From Aneurinibacillus danicus (GTDB taxonomy: Bacteria > Bacillota > Bacilli > Aneurinibacillales > Aneurinibacillaceae): 64,000 nt of DNA. The stretch lies in assembly GCF_007991215.1 (NCBI RefSeq), contig NZ_BJXX01000013.1:1-64000 (forward strand). The letters are read 5' to 3'. Positions 18,831-28,256 of this stretch are shown piece after piece. A program made the translations under genes and the position numbers. Every line of letters starts with the position of its first letter. The stretch's first letter is position 1. The notes under the pieces are model-generated. The model did not search any database. It was not told where the DNA came from and saw nothing but the letters and a program-made list of their open reading frames with translations.

Positions 18831-18862
18831 TCCTTACCAGCCTCACAGTGCTGAGTTAAAGG
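18831..18862 (-). promoter_or_regulatory. PyrR RNA-binding loop 2, abutting the uraA ribosome site
   Basis: The minus-strand core AGCACTGTGAGGCT (18839-18852) matches the PyrR loop consensus except for two bases. Stem arms are CCTT...AAGG. The 3' arm runs directly into AAGGAG and the uraA ATG at 18817, and no terminator lies between the loop and the gene. Control here would therefore act on ribosome access rather than attenuation, unlike sites 1 and 3. Confidence 0.7.
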
Positions 18863-18914
18863 TGTATTGGTTTTTCAGGAAAATAATGTAGAAGGTAAGA
18901 GGTTAGACAGGAGA

Positions 18915-18942
18915 GTAAAAAAGGGGACCCGCCTTTTTCTTC
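18915..18942 (-). terminator. Short terminator after pyrR
   Basis: AAAAAGG and CCTTTTTT pair around CGGGTCC a few bases after the pyrR stop, with a T run inside the 3' arm. It lies upstream of PyrR loop 2, so PyrR loop 2 cannot regulate it. Read-through must supply the downstream genes. Confidence 0.55.
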
Positions 18943-18948
18943 AAATCT

Positions 18949-19527
<579 letters not shown>

Positions 19528-19574
19528 CTAACTGAGAGTTAGAATTATTTTGTGCATAAACTATAAGATAGACA

Positions 19575-19610
19575 CAAAAAAAGCTTTCTGCGAGGGGCAG
19601 AAAGCTTTTT
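19575..19610 (-). terminator. Leader attenuator terminator of the pyr operon
   Basis: On the minus strand AAAAAGCTTTCTGC pairs with GCAGAAAGCTTTTTTT around CCCTC, a perfect stem with a long T run. It lies between PyrR loop 1 and pyrR and sets basal operon expression. Confidence 0.9.
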
Positions 19611-19673
19611 GGGTTCAGCAAAAGACAAGGTGAGACAAATTTCACCTATACTTCTACCGAACTCATCCGATTT

Positions 19674-19704
19674 CCTTGCCAGCCTCACAGGACTGATTTA
19701 AAGG
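19674..19704 (-). promoter_or_regulatory. PyrR RNA-binding loop 1 (operon leader)
   Basis: The minus-strand core AGTCCTGTGAGGCT (19681-19694) is a perfect match to ARUCCNGNGAGGYU. Arms CCTTTAAA and GGCAAGG flank it. It is the first of three sites, close behind the promoter. Confidence 0.9.
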
Positions 19705-19723
19705 TTGCTTTTTAGTTAAATGA

Positions 19724-19752
19724 AGTATGACATGAAATCTTAAAACTGTCAA
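19724..19752 (-). promoter_or_regulatory. Sigma-A promoter of the pyr operon
   Basis: TTGACA (19747-19752) and CATACT (19724-19729) are separated by exactly 17 bases on the minus strand, just after the rluD stop codon. Transcription would start near 19717 and run through PyrR loop 1 and the attenuator. Confidence 0.8.
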
Positions 19753-19758
19753 TCCTTT

Positions 19759-20688
19759 TTATTCAAGTTTTAACATCGTAATCATTTGTTCCATATCAGC
19801 CGGCAGCGGTGCATGAAACTCCAAGTATTCACCCGTTGTCGGATGAGTAAACCCGAGCGTTTTCGCATGCAGGGCCTGGCCTTCAATCGCAAATGGATTC
19901 TTCGGCCCATATTTTGGATCTCCGACCAGTGGATAGCCGATGTATTTCATATGGACACGAATTTGGTGCGTACGTCCGGTCTCCAGCTTCAGCTCAACCA
20001 GCGTGTAGTTCTTAAAACGTTCCAACACGACAAAATGCGAAACCGCAGGCTTGCTGTGTTCAAAAACGACTGCCATCTGCTGCCGATTCTTCGGATCACG
20101 TCCGATCGGTGCATCAATCGTGCCTTTCTCATGCGGAATAACACCGTGCACAAGCGCCACATAACGGCGCGTCACCGTATGATCTTTGAGCTGGCGAGCC
20201 AGCGATTCATGCGCTTTATCGTTTTTGGCAACCATCAGAAGGCCTGATGTATCTTTATCAATCCTGTGCACAATACCGGGACGCAGCACGCCATTGATAC
20301 CGGACAAATCACGGCAATGATAGAGCAATGCATTGACCAGCGTGCCGGAATAATGCCCCGGCGCCGGATGGACAACCAGCCCGCGCGGCTTATTCACTAC
20401 AATGACATCGCTGTCTTCATATACGACATCAAGGGGGAGATTCTCCGGCTTAATATCAACTTCGCGCGCCGGCGGTACCGTCAGGGCTACCTCGTCGTCT
20501 TCCTGCAGCCGGTAATTTCCCTTGACCGGTTTGCCGTTTACCGTAAGCAAGCCATCTTTAATCCAGCCCTGCAGTTGACTGCGTGACCAGTCCTCCTGCA
20601 CGGTGGCCAAAAATTTGTCCACACGCTCTCCGGCGTCTTCCGGCTCTATAGTCCAATCATGACGTTCGTAGCGTTCTTCGTTATTCAT
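19759..20688 (-). CDS. RluA/RluD-family 23S rRNA pseudouridine synthase
   Basis: The 309-residue enzyme converts uridine to pseudouridine in large-subunit rRNA. An N-terminal S4 domain (about 17-75, DKFLATVQEDWSRSQLQGWIKDG) precedes the catalytic domain with the Asp-containing motif HRIDKDTSGLLMVAKND and the RTHQIRVH segment. It corresponds to YlyB, which follows lspA in Bacillus. The start overlaps the lspA end by eight bases. The exact uridine target cannot be read from sequence. Confidence 0.92.
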   Translation of the reverse strand: MNNEERYERHDWTIEPEDAGERVDKFLATVQEDWSRSQLQGWIKDGLLTVNGKPVKGNYRLQEDDEVALTVPPAREVDIKPENLPLDVVYEDSDVIVVNKPRGLVVHPAPGHYSGTLVNALLYHCRDLSGINGVLRPGIVHRIDKDTSGLLMVAKNDKAHESLARQLKDHTVTRRYVALVHGVIPHEKGTIDAPIGRDPKNRQQMAVVFEHSKPAVSHFVVLERFKNYTLVELKLETGRTHQIRVHMKYIGYPLVGDPKYGPKNPFAIEGQALHAKTLGFTHPTTGEYLEFHAPLPADMEQMITMLKLE

Positions 20689-21151
20689 ATTTTCGATCCC
20701 GTCCGTTCACCAGTAGCTCTCGCAAGCCGTCAATCACAAACAGTCCAACGCCGATAACAATTGCCGAATCGGCCACATTGAAAATCGGAAAATGAATCAG
20801 CGTAAAATCAAAGAAATCCACCACTTGTCCGGTCAGTACACGGTCGTAAAAATTGCCGACCGCTCCTCCCAGGATAAGCGCCAGCGCCCAGGAAACAAGG
20901 GCACTCTCTTTGTACACCCTGCGTAAATACCATACAATCCCGACAATAACCGCCAGGGTAATCACAATAAAGAAGGCGCGCTGGTTTTGCAAAATCCCGA
21001 ACGCTGCTCCCCGGTTTCTGTGAGAAGTCAAATGAAATACGCCTTCCCACAAGGGAATGGACTGGCCGAGTTCCATATAGGTTACGACCAGCCATTTCGT
21101 CACGCGATCCGCCAGAAAAACAAGCAGCGCAATCACATAATAGTAAATCAA
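20681..21151 (-). CDS. lspA: Lipoprotein signal peptidase II
   Basis: LspA cleaves signal peptides of prolipoproteins in the membrane. Four helices and the two catalytic Asp motifs, GGAVGNFYDRV and FNVADSAIVIG, are present. I choose a TTG start at 21151 because GGGAGG lies seven bases before it and the protein then begins MIYYYVIALLVFLADR, the family N-terminus. A longer reading from ATG 21226 would overlap the ileS tail and has no ribosome site. Length is about 156 residues. Confidence 0.95.
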   Translation of the reverse strand: MIYYYVIALLVFLADRVTKWLVVTYMELGQSIPLWEGVFHLTSHRNRGAAFGILQNQRAFFIVITLAVIVGIVWYLRRVYKESALVSWALALILGGAVGNFYDRVLTGQVVDFFDFTLIHFPIFNVADSAIVIGVGLFVIDGLRELLVNGRDRKYE

Positions 21152-21180
21152 CAGATTTCCTCCCGCCTTCGCGCTTAAGC

Positions 21181-23952
21181 TTACGCGTTTACTTCCTGTT
21201 TTACAACTGTTGCGCAGCGTGTGCACAGGGTAGGATGAGCTTCGTCATGCCCTACTTCCGGCGTGATAACCCAGCAGCGCTCGCACTTCTCGCCTTCCGC
21301 CGGCGTAACGACAACTGCGAGACCTTCAAGCTGTACAGCATGCTCCGGCGCCGATTCAGACGAAGGATGCAGCGCAACATGCGAGGTAATAAACAATTCC
21401 TTCAGCCGCTCTTCCGCTTCCTTCAGCGTTTTTTCTACCGCTTCACCAGGGTAAATTGCTACAGAAGCGGCAAGCGCCTGGCCGATTGTCTTCTCCCGGC
21501 GCGCTTCTTCGAGCGCTTTGTTGACCTCGTCGCGGATTTCCACCAGACGGTCCCATTTTGCTTCAAGCGCTTCATCGATCTGCTTCGCGTCTACATCCGG
21601 CATATCGGTCAGTTGCACGCTTTCTACTTCAGTTCCAGGAATGTATTTCCATACTTCATCCGCCGTATGCGGGATGATCGGTGCTACCAGACGCACAAGA
21701 TCCAGCAGGATATCATACATTACCGTCTGTGCGGAACGACGGCGGAGCGATTTCTCCGCATCCGCGTAGAGACGATCTTTCGAGATATCAAGATAGAAGG
21801 AGCTCAGCTCAATCGAGCAGAAATTGTGAATCGTATTGTATACCGTATGGAACTGGTACTCTTCATACGCTTTGCGTACTTTCTGGATTACCTTCTGGTT
21901 TTTCATCGCCATATAGCGATCCAGCTCGTCCAGTTGCTCATACGGTACGCGATCCGTCTTCGGATCGAATCCTTCCAGGTTGCCAAGCAGGAAGCGGAAT
22001 GTGTTGCGGATTTTACGGTATGCTTCCGCAATCTGCTTCAATATACCGTCAGAGATGCGCACGTCTGCCTGATAATCCACGGATGCCACCCACAGGCGCA
22101 GAATATCAGCGCCAAGCTGGTCCATAATCTTCTGCGGCACGATGACATTGCCGAGCGATTTGGACATCTTGCGGCCTTCTCCGTCCAATGTAAAGCCATG
22201 ACTTAACACCGCTTTGTACGGCGCCTGTCCGTACACGGCTACCGCAGTCGACAACGACGAGTTAAACCAGCCGCGATACTGGTCGGAGCCTTCCAGATAC
22301 AGATCCGCCGGCCATGCCAGCTCTTCGCGCTCGCGGAGCACCGCTTCGTGGCTGGATCCGGAATCGAACCATACATCCATGATGTCGGTCTCTTTGCGGA
22401 AATGTTTACCGCTGCAGTGCAGGCAAGACGTTCCTTCCGGCACCAGCTCGTCCGCTTCTTTTGCGAACCAGACGGAAGAACCCTCACGGCGGAACAGCTC
22501 GGAGATATGGTTGATCGTATCGTCAGTGATGAGCGGTTCGTTGCAATCCAGGCAGTAAAAGATAGGAATCGGCACACCCCATACGCGCTGACGGGAGATG
22601 CACCAGTCGCCGCGGTCCGCGATCATGTTATGCAGACGCTGTTCGCCCCAATGCGGCATCCATTTCACTTCTTTAATCGCTTTGAGCATCTGTTCGCGGA
22701 ATCCGTCAATTGAGGCAAACCACTGCTCGGTCGCCCGGAAGATGATTGGCTGTTTGGAACGCCAATCGTGCGGGTACGAGTGGGTAATGAATCCTAAGTG
22801 CAGCAGGGCGCCTGCTTCTCTCAGTTTTTCTGTAACCAGTTTATTGGCGTCTTCATAGAATACGCCTTCGAATCCCGGCGCTTCCTTGGTCATCACGCCT
22901 TTTCCGTCGACCGGACACAGAACGTCGAGACCGTATTTCTGCCCGAGATAGAAGTCGTCTTCCCCGTGACCGGGAGCCGTATGAACGCAGCCGGTACCGG
23001 CGTCAAGCGTAACGTGCTCACCCGGCAGCAGCGGAGAAGTGCGATCATAGAACGGATGGCGGCATACGACACCTTCAAGCTCGGCACCTTTGTACGTAGC
23101 CGTCACTTCATATCCTTCCCATCCGATCGTTTTCGCTACGTTCTCTAACAGGCCGGAAGCAACGAGGAATTTATCCTCTCCCACTTTGACCAGAGAATAT
23201 TCTAACTCCGGATGAATCGCAATTGCCAGGTTGGCCGGAATGGTCCACGGTGTGGTTGTCCAGATAACGACTTTATCGCCTTCCGCAAGCGTACCGTTGC
23301 TCTGAATAACCGGGAATGCCACATAAATGGACGCAGAGCGTTTGTCTTTGTATTCAATTTCCGCTTCCGCCAGTGCAGTCTCGGAAGACGGGGACCAGTA
23401 CACGGCTTTCAGCCCTTTATAGATATAGCCTTTTTTGGCCATTTCGCCAAAGATTTTAATTTGGCGCGCTTCGTATTCCGGCTTCAGCGTAATATACGGA
23501 TTCTTCCAGTCGCCTCGCACACCCAGGCGCTTAAACTGGTCTCTTTGCTTGTCTACGTATTTGTATGCATAGTCCGCACAGCGTTCGCGGAACTCGACTA
23601 TGCCTACTTTATGGCGGTCGATCTTCTCGTTTTTAATAATCGCATGCTCGATTGGCAGACCATGCGTATCCCAGCCCGGTACGTACGGCGCGTCGAAGCC
23701 GGACATCGATTTGGAACGGACGATGAAGTCTTTTAACACTTTATTCAGCGCGTGGCCGATATGAATATCGCCGTTCGCGTACGGCGGTCCGTCATGCAGA
23801 ATGAACTTCGGACGCCCGCCCGTGCGTGCCTGAACTTTCTCGTATATTTTATTTTCTTCCCACCATGCCTGCATCTCAGGTTCGCGGGTCGGCAGATTTC
23901 CCCGCATCGGAAAGTCCGTCTTTGGCAGTTTCAGCGTTTTACTGTAATCCAT
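21181..23952 (-). CDS. ileS: Isoleucyl-tRNA synthetase
   Basis: This class I synthetase of about 923 residues charges tRNA-Ile. The HIGH-type motif is [18 protein letters not shown] is [10 protein letters not shown], and the C-terminal zinc finger uses [10 protein letters not shown]...TLCTRC. Start is placed at ATG 23952 ([18 protein letters not shown]); an in-frame GTG at 23970 has no ribosome site. The leader holds a good promoter and a stem-loop but no T-box consensus. It lies between divIVA and lspA as in other Bacillales. Confidence 0.96.
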   Translation of the reverse strand: MDYSKTLKLPKTDFPMRGNLPTREPEMQAWWEENKIYEKVQARTGGRPKFILHDGPPYANGDIHIGHALNKVLKDFIVRSKSMSGFDAPYVPGWDTHGLPIEHAIIKNEKIDRHKVGIVEFRERCADYAYKYVDKQRDQFKRLGVRGDWKNPYITLKPEYEARQIKIFGEMAKKGYIYKGLKAVYWSPSSETALAEAEIEYKDKRSASIYVAFPVIQSNGTLAEGDKVVIWTTTPWTIPANLAIAIHPELEYSLVKVGEDKFLVASGLLENVAKTIGWEGYEVTATYKGAELEGVVCRHPFYDRTSPLLPGEHVTLDAGTGCVHTAPGHGEDDFYLGQKYGLDVLCPVDGKGVMTKEAPGFEGVFYEDANKLVTEKLREAGALLHLGFITHSYPHDWRSKQPIIFRATEQWFASIDGFREQMLKAIKEVKWMPHWGEQRLHNMIADRGDWCISRQRVWGVPIPIFYCLDCNEPLITDDTINHISELFRREGSSVWFAKEADELVPEGTSCLHCSGKHFRKETDIMDVWFDSGSSHEAVLREREELAWPADLYLEGSDQYRGWFNSSLSTAVAVYGQAPYKAVLSHGFTLDGEGRKMSKSLGNVIVPQKIMDQLGADILRLWVASVDYQADVRISDGILKQIAEAYRKIRNTFRFLLGNLEGFDPKTDRVPYEQLDELDRYMAMKNQKVIQKVRKAYEEYQFHTVYNTIHNFCSIELSSFYLDISKDRLYADAEKSLRRRSAQTVMYDILLDLVRLVAPIIPHTADEVWKYIPGTEVESVQLTDMPDVDAKQIDEALEAKWDRLVEIRDEVNKALEEARREKTIGQALAASVAIYPGEAVEKTLKEAEERLKELFITSHVALHPSSESAPEHAVQLEGLAVVVTPAEGEKCERCWVITPEVGHDEAHPTLCTRCATVVKQEVNA

Positions 23953-23994
23953 CCTCGATTCATCTCCCACAGATAAGTATACTAATCACAAAAT

Positions 23995-24030
23995 AGCCTT
24001 CCCAGCCCATCTAAACGGGACGAGAAGGCT
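23995..24030 (-). other. ileS leader stem-loop
   Basis: On the minus strand AGCCTTC...CCC pairs with GGG...GAAGGCT, with opposed internal mismatches TCGT and CTGG, followed by ATTTTG. The left arm CTCGTCCC resembles the 5' arm of T-box terminators, but no T-box (GGTGG-type) motif or specifier stem is visible in the short leader. It may be an attenuator remnant or an RNA-stability element. Confidence 0.4.
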
Positions 24031-24069
24031 ACTACATATCCCTTTGAAGAAATCTGGTGTATTCTAGAA

Positions 24070-24099
24070 AGTATAGACCAGTCATTGCCCAAACGTCAA
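24070..24099 (-). promoter_or_regulatory. Sigma-A promoter of ileS
   Basis: TTGACG (24094-24099) and TATACT (24070-24075) are spaced 18 bases on the minus strand, about 118 bases before the ileS ATG. Confidence 0.7.
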
Positions 24100-24235
24100 C
24101 CGATGCCCGTAAATCATTGAAAAAAGAAGGAAAAAGGAAAGAAATAAGAAGGACGGGCGAAAAAGGCCACCGCCCTTTTCTACACTAAAATCTCATCTTT
24201 TTCTCTTTTTTTCACCCTATTTCAATGGCATGGTT
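24100..24235 (-). repeat. Element A, partial copy 5 (linker, terminator, pyrimidine arm)
   Basis: Minus-strand sequence after divIVA reads GAAAAAAAGAGAAAAAGATG, then TTTTAGTGTAGAAAAGGGC, then GGCCTTTTTC and a long pyrimidine tract. This parallels the linker, terminator and pyrimidine arm of copies 3 and 4. The AAAAGG/CCTTTT hairpin (about 24160-24182) probably also ends the divIVA transcript. No convincing pseudoknot precedes it; instead a perfect ten-base-pair hairpin begins at the divIVA stop (about 24260-24230). Confidence 0.4.
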
Positions 24236-24258
24236 TGTAACTGATTAGGCATGATGGT

Positions 24259-24753
24259 TTAATCAGTTATATTTTTAGCCAGGTCTTCTTCGATTTTTTC
24301 GAAGTTCTCCCAATCGCCATTGTCAAGCATTTCAAGCTGCGCTTCTAAAATGGAACGGAAACGCATACGATATACGGAAGCGCGGCGCTTCAATTCATCG
24401 ATCTCGGAAACGAGCTTGCGCGATTTCGCAAGCGCTTCGTTAATCAAGCGATCGGCGTTTTTCTCCGCTTCTTTGATGATGAGTTGCGCTTCTTTACGCG
24501 CATTTGCTTTCAACTCATCCGACGTCTCCTGTGCCATAATGAGCGACTTCTTCAACGTCTCTTCGATATTGGCGAATTGGGACAGCTTCTCATTCAGCGT
24601 CGCTACCCGCTCTTCGAGCTCGCGTTTCTCCTTAAGCAGAATATCGAATTCTTTAATAATTTGGTCAAGGAATTCATTGACCTGATCCTCATCATACCCG
24701 CGAAAGACGCGGCTAAACTCTTTATTATGAATATCTAATGGCGTTAACGACAC
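24259..24753 (-). CDS. divIVA: DivIVA, pole- and septum-marking coiled-coil protein
   Basis: DivIVA binds negatively curved membrane and recruits division and sporulation partners. The N-terminal lipid-binding part SLTPLDIHNKEFSRVFRGYDEDQVNEFLDQI is typical, followed by a long heptad coiled coil (KEKRELEERVATLNEKLSQF...). I place the start at a GTG (24753), six bases after GGGAGGTGG, giving 164 residues and the normal MSLTPLDI N-terminus; a longer reading from 24789 is unlikely. It follows ylmH in the conserved ylm cluster. Confidence 0.95.
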   Translation of the reverse strand: MSLTPLDIHNKEFSRVFRGYDEDQVNEFLDQIIKEFDILLKEKRELEERVATLNEKLSQFANIEETLKKSLIMAQETSDELKANARKEAQLIIKEAEKNADRLINEALAKSRKLVSEIDELKRRASVYRMRFRSILEAQLEMLDNGDWENFEKIEEDLAKNITD

Positions 24754-24785
24754 ACCGTTCCACCTCCCATAGATCTTACAAACAT

Positions 24786-25559
24786 TCAATCAAAGACGGC
24801 GACTTTCATTTTGATTCGCCCTTTTTTCGTTTCGCCCCCGATTTCGTTCACTTTAAAGCGGCCAAATCCCTTAAACGAAACCACGTCTCCCGCTTCGAGC
24901 TGAAACGACGGATCATTAACCTCACGAAAGTTTACTTTCGCCCGCCCATTCTGGATGGGTGCAATGGTTTTAGCCCGCGAAAGACGGTACACGTCTCCGA
25001 TGACGGCATCAAGCCGGGGCGACTGTACGGTAAACGAAAGCGTACGAAACGATTGCTCAGGCACATCAATCTTATCAAGCGGTTTCGATTCCACCATAAC
25101 ATGGATTCGGTGAACCTGGGTCATATGTAAACGCACATACTCCGCAATTTCCTCTGCGACCAAAAGCTGCGCGCCTTCCTTATGGACAAGTATATCCCCA
25201 AATTTTTCCCTCTTTATACCTAACCCAAGCAACGAGCCGAGATAATCGCGATGCTCAAGCGTAAGAAACTGATTGCTTCCTTTTACCTCAAGCAGCTCTA
25301 CCCCGAACTCTTCTTGTGTCGGCTCCATATATTGCGGATAAAGTACGATCCGCACGCGCTCGGCTCCTTCATATCCGCCAAACTCCGCAACATATACCCC
25401 CGCCTCGCGGTTTGCAAGCGACCGAACGATAAACGCCTGACGTGGGTCAAGAAAATCCGTACGGATAACTTCGTACCGATCACGGACACGGCCCGTCCAC
25501 TCCAGCACCCGCTCGACGAACGGGTGCTCATCCCGCCGGAAATGCTGATACAGACTCAT
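24786..25559 (-). CDS. ylmH: YlmH-type RNA-binding protein with C-terminal S4 domain
   Basis: About 257 residues from the ATG at 25559 (MSLYQHFRRDEHPFVERVLEW). The C-terminal S4 RNA-binding domain runs from about 180 (SPRLDAVIGDVYRLSRAKTIAPIQNGRAKVN) to the end. In B. subtilis YlmH works with stalled 50S-nascent chain complexes in a quality-control route parallel to RqcH, which is also in this window. The start lies four bases inside the ylmG end, so it is probably coupled. A longer in-frame reading to 25646 overlaps ylmG and is not supported. Confidence 0.92.
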   Translation of the reverse strand: MSLYQHFRRDEHPFVERVLEWTGRVRDRYEVIRTDFLDPRQAFIVRSLANREAGVYVAEFGGYEGAERVRIVLYPQYMEPTQEEFGVELLEVKGSNQFLTLEHRDYLGSLLGLGIKREKFGDILVHKEGAQLLVAEEIAEYVRLHMTQVHRIHVMVESKPLDKIDVPEQSFRTLSFTVQSPRLDAVIGDVYRLSRAKTIAPIQNGRAKVNFREVNDPSFQLEAGDVVSFKGFGRFKVNEIGGETKKGRIKMKVAVFD

Positions 25560-25563
25560 CACC

Positions 25564-25827
25564 CTACACCAGCGACGCCAAAATGCTAAGCAATCCAATT
25601 CGTGCAAAATGCAGCGCAAACAGCGCGACAATCGGAGAAATATCAATCATACCGAGCGGTGGAATAAAGCGGCGGAAAATCTGTAAATACGGCTCTACCA
25701 GCCGTCCCAGCATCTCTCCGAACGATGTTTCACGTAACTGCGGAAGCCAGGACATCAAAATATAGACAATGATCATGTAATAATAGACATTGAACGCAAA
25801 TTCAATAATCCCGAAAAGTTGACCCAT
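25564..25827 (-). CDS. ylmG: YggT-family membrane protein YlmG
   Basis: The 87-residue protein has two membrane segments separated by SWLPQLRETSFGEMLGRLVEPYLQIFRRFIPP, the conserved YggT stretch. It sits in the sepF-ylmG-ylmH-divIVA block. Its role is linked to the division region by context in Gram-positives, but its biochemical activity is not known. GAGGTGAGGAA precedes the ATG. Confidence 0.92.
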   Translation of the reverse strand: MGQLFGIIEFAFNVYYYMIIVYILMSWLPQLRETSFGEMLGRLVEPYLQIFRRFIPPLGMIDISPIVALFALHFARIGLLSILASLV

Positions 25828-25845
25828 TTCCTCACCTCAACTACT

Positions 25846-26292
25846 TTAACCTCTGTCATCAAACATCATTTCCGTGATGTTGCCCTGCATCTCCATATGC
25901 TCGGGCAGGCACACAAACGTCTTATGGCCGACGCGCTGAATGTTTCCATTAATAGCGTACACTGTACCGCCCAAAAAGTCGATAATCCGCTTCGCCTGTT
26001 CGGTAGGAACGCGCTGTAAGTTGATGATAACGCCACGTCTGGAGCAAAGGTGATCCGCAATCTCCTGCACTTCTTCATATGACTTTGGTTCCACCAGCAT
26101 GACACGGGGCGTCTGTTCTTTCACGGCGTGCAGGCTGACGACGTTGCCGCTCTGGCGGCCCCTGCGCGGCTTTACGTAAGACTCTTCCTCTTCTTCGTAT
26201 TCCGCCTGTTCGTCGATAATTTCTTCATATACTTCCGGCTCGCCACCAAGCCCAAAAAACTCTCTGATTTTATTAACGACGCCCATGTTCAT
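25846..26292 (-). CDS. sepF: Cell-division protein SepF
   Basis: SepF forms rings that bind FtsZ and anchor it to the membrane through an N-terminal helix (NKIREFFGLGG). An acidic/basic linker (about 16-50) leads to the DUF552 core, VMLVEPKSYEEVQEIADHL to KTFVCLPEHM. ATG codons at residues 1 and 3 are both possible starts after AAGGAG. The length of 148 residues is typical. Confidence 0.95.
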   Translation of the reverse strand: MNMGVVNKIREFFGLGGEPEVYEEIIDEQAEYEEEEESYVKPRRGRQSGNVVSLHAVKEQTPRVMLVEPKSYEEVQEIADHLCSRRGVIINLQRVPTEQAKRIIDFLGGTVYAINGNIQRVGHKTFVCLPEHMEMQGNITEMMFDDRG

Positions 26293-26312
26293 CGCTCTCC
26301 TTACTCATAATT

Positions 26313-27005
26313 TCAATTTCGTTCATCACCGACCAGCGTAGAACCCAACCGAATGAACGTTGCCCCTTCCTCAACGGCGATGTGGTAATCGTTCGACATC
26401 CCCATGCTCAAATGTTCAAGCGGAAGTTCCGGATACTTCTCTTTCATACGATCGCGAAGCTCGCGAAGTTTCCGGAAGATCCATCTTGTCTCTTCCGGAT
26501 CTTCCACATAGGGTGCCATTGTCATAAATCCGCTCACTTCGATGTGCGGCATATCGCGAAGAATCATAAGAAAGTCCGGCACATCCTGAGAATTTAAGCC
26601 ATGCTTCGTCTCTTCGCCCGAAATATTTACCTGTACCATACAGCGGGTAACAATGTCTTGCTGAGCGCCGCGCTTATTCAACTCTTTCGCCAGGGAGAAA
26701 CGGTCGAGCGAATGCACATATGTAAAGCGGCCGATCATATCCCGCACTTTATTCGTCTGCAAATGGCCGATGAAATGCCAGGTGGCCGCTTCCGCACCCA
26801 GCGCTTCCCATTTGGGCACCGCATCCTGCGTCCGGCTTTCGCCGATGTGCCGGATTCCCGCCTCAAGCGCTGACCGTGTTGTTTCTAAAGAGACATATTT
26901 GGTGACCGCTACAATCTGCACCTCAGACGGATTGCGTCCGACACGGTCGCAACAGGCTGCAATGGTTGCTTGTACTTGTCGCAAGTTTTCTGCAATATAT
27001 GACAA
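26313..27005 (-). CDS. ylmE: YggS-family pyridoxal-phosphate homeostasis protein
   Basis: The 230-residue alanine-racemase-fold barrel binds PLP and helps keep vitamin B6 and amino-acid pools balanced. The PLP lysine is Lys36 in VAVTKYVS, and GESRTQDA, HFIGHLQTNK and SMGMSNDYHIA are family hallmarks. Translation most likely starts at TTG 27005, six bases after GGTAAGG. It is the ylmE position of the conserved cluster, between pgeF and sepF. Confidence 0.93.
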   Translation of the reverse strand: MSYIAENLRQVQATIAACCDRVGRNPSEVQIVAVTKYVSLETTRSALEAGIRHIGESRTQDAVPKWEALGAEAATWHFIGHLQTNKVRDMIGRFTYVHSLDRFSLAKELNKRGAQQDIVTRCMVQVNISGEETKHGLNSQDVPDFLMILRDMPHIEVSGFMTMAPYVEDPEETRWIFRKLRELRDRMKEKYPELPLEHLSMGMSNDYHIAVEEGATFIRLGSTLVGDERN

Positions 27006-27014
27006 CGTCTTTCC

Positions 27015-27842
27015 TTACCCCTCTTTCAGTGCAATAAAGGCCGCCATCCGGCCTGTTTTTCCATTTTCTTTCCGATGGGAGAAGAATAAATCTGTTCTAC
27101 AACTTGTACATAAATGACTCACTTCGATACAGCCGGGCAAAATTCCTGCTTCTTCAAGCAAAATTCGATTCGTTTCCTGCAAATTCAACATGTATTTTCC
27201 TGCTTCCGATCCGGCAACCAGCACGCACGAAGATTTATCCCCTATGACTTCTTTTATCCGGTCAGCTACCATATCGCTGACTTCATAACAGCATGCGCCA
27301 ATAGACGGGCCAATCGCAGCGAAAATATCTTCCGGCCTCGTGTTCCATGTCCGCGCTATCGTTTCCACCATTCTCGGGCCAATACGCGCTACCGTTCCCC
27401 GCCATCCCGCGTGCGCCACCCCAATCACCTGTACTTCGGGCGCATAGAAAAACAGAGGAACACAATCCGCATAAAACGAGGCGAGAAATACATTGGCTTT
27501 ATCGGTAAGCAATCCGTCGGTCCTGGCAATGGCTTCTTCGTTCGCCATCCGGCCCGCACCCACGTCACTATCCGCGATAATGCGAATTTCATTTCCATGC
27601 ACCTGGTCTGCACATGTAAAGGACGCGTAGGAAAATCCATTCTCCTCCGCGAGCTTTCTTCTATTCTCAATTACATGCTCCGGGATGTCGCCCACGTGCA
27701 GCCCGCAGTTGAAGCTGTCAAACGCCTCCTGGCTCGCTCCGCCCTTCCGGGTGGAAAAGCCGGCTACAAGCCGGGGCCATCTGCGCTCCCAATCGGTCAA
27801 GCGCAGCATGAACTCCCGCTCCTGCATGACAAATGGATCCAT
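27015..27842 (-). CDS. pgeF: YlmD/PgeF-family laccase-domain protein (purine nucleoside or peptidoglycan-editing enzyme)
   Basis: The 275-residue protein has the DUF152/laccase-domain signature GVAHAGWRGTV and GPSIGACCYEV, whose Cys and His residues bind metal. Members act as purine nucleoside phosphorylase/adenosine deaminase-like enzymes, and E. coli YfiH trims wrongly built wall precursors. Which activity applies here is unknown, though the place beside division genes suits wall editing. AGGAGG precedes the ATG. Confidence 0.88.
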   Translation of the reverse strand: MDPFVMQEREFMLRLTDWERRWPRLVAGFSTRKGGASQEAFDSFNCGLHVGDIPEHVIENRRKLAEENGFSYASFTCADQVHGNEIRIIADSDVGAGRMANEEAIARTDGLLTDKANVFLASFYADCVPLFFYAPEVQVIGVAHAGWRGTVARIGPRMVETIARTWNTRPEDIFAAIGPSIGACCYEVSDMVADRIKEVIGDKSSCVLVAGSEAGKYMLNLQETNRILLEEAGILPGCIEVSHLCTSCRTDLFFSHRKENGKTGRMAAFIALKEG

Positions 27843-27907
27843 TCTCTTCCCTCCTCATAAGAATCTTACCATTCTCTCTCTTATAAGAAAAGAAAGGAAT
27901 GCGAGCA

Positions 27908-28198
27908 TTACGGGCGATATCCGCCTTCTCCGACTTCCGGCTTGACCAACGGCATCACGTCATCGAGCCGGACAAGAATGACATCCTTACCGATCTTAAC
28001 GATATTACGCCATGGTATGGTGATCTCCTCCCCTCCGCCAAACAATCCAAAGAACTTACCGTTTCCCTTCCCCGGTACGAAGATCGCTTCGACCCGTCCG
28101 GCTTGAAGATTGATTTCCAAATCGGTGACCTGGCCCAGGTTCTTCCCATCCAATATATTGACCACATCTTTCTCTTGAAATTCCGAAATTTTGACCAT
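27908..28198 (-). CDS. ylmC: PRC-barrel protein YlmC/YmxH, sporulation-associated
   Basis: From ATG 28198 the 96-residue product reads MVKISEFQEKDVVNILDG and folds as a PRC barrel (GQVTDLEINLQAGRVEAIFVPG). A GAGGTGAAAAGG ribosome site supports this start; the longer reading to 28234 lacks one. In Bacillus ylmC follows sigG and ylmA. Here ylmA is missing and a cassette plus element A copy 2 lie upstream, with the terminator of copy 2 only about 60 bases before the start codon. Confidence 0.88.
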   Translation of the reverse strand: MVKISEFQEKDVVNILDGKNLGQVTDLEINLQAGRVEAIFVPGKGNGKFFGLFGGGEEITIPWRNIVKIGKDVILVRLDDVMPLVKPEVGEGGYRP

Positions 28199-28256
28199 AT
28201 CCTTTTCACCTCGCAATGTACATGCATCGTGCATAGCATTTGTCTAGTAGTATGAA

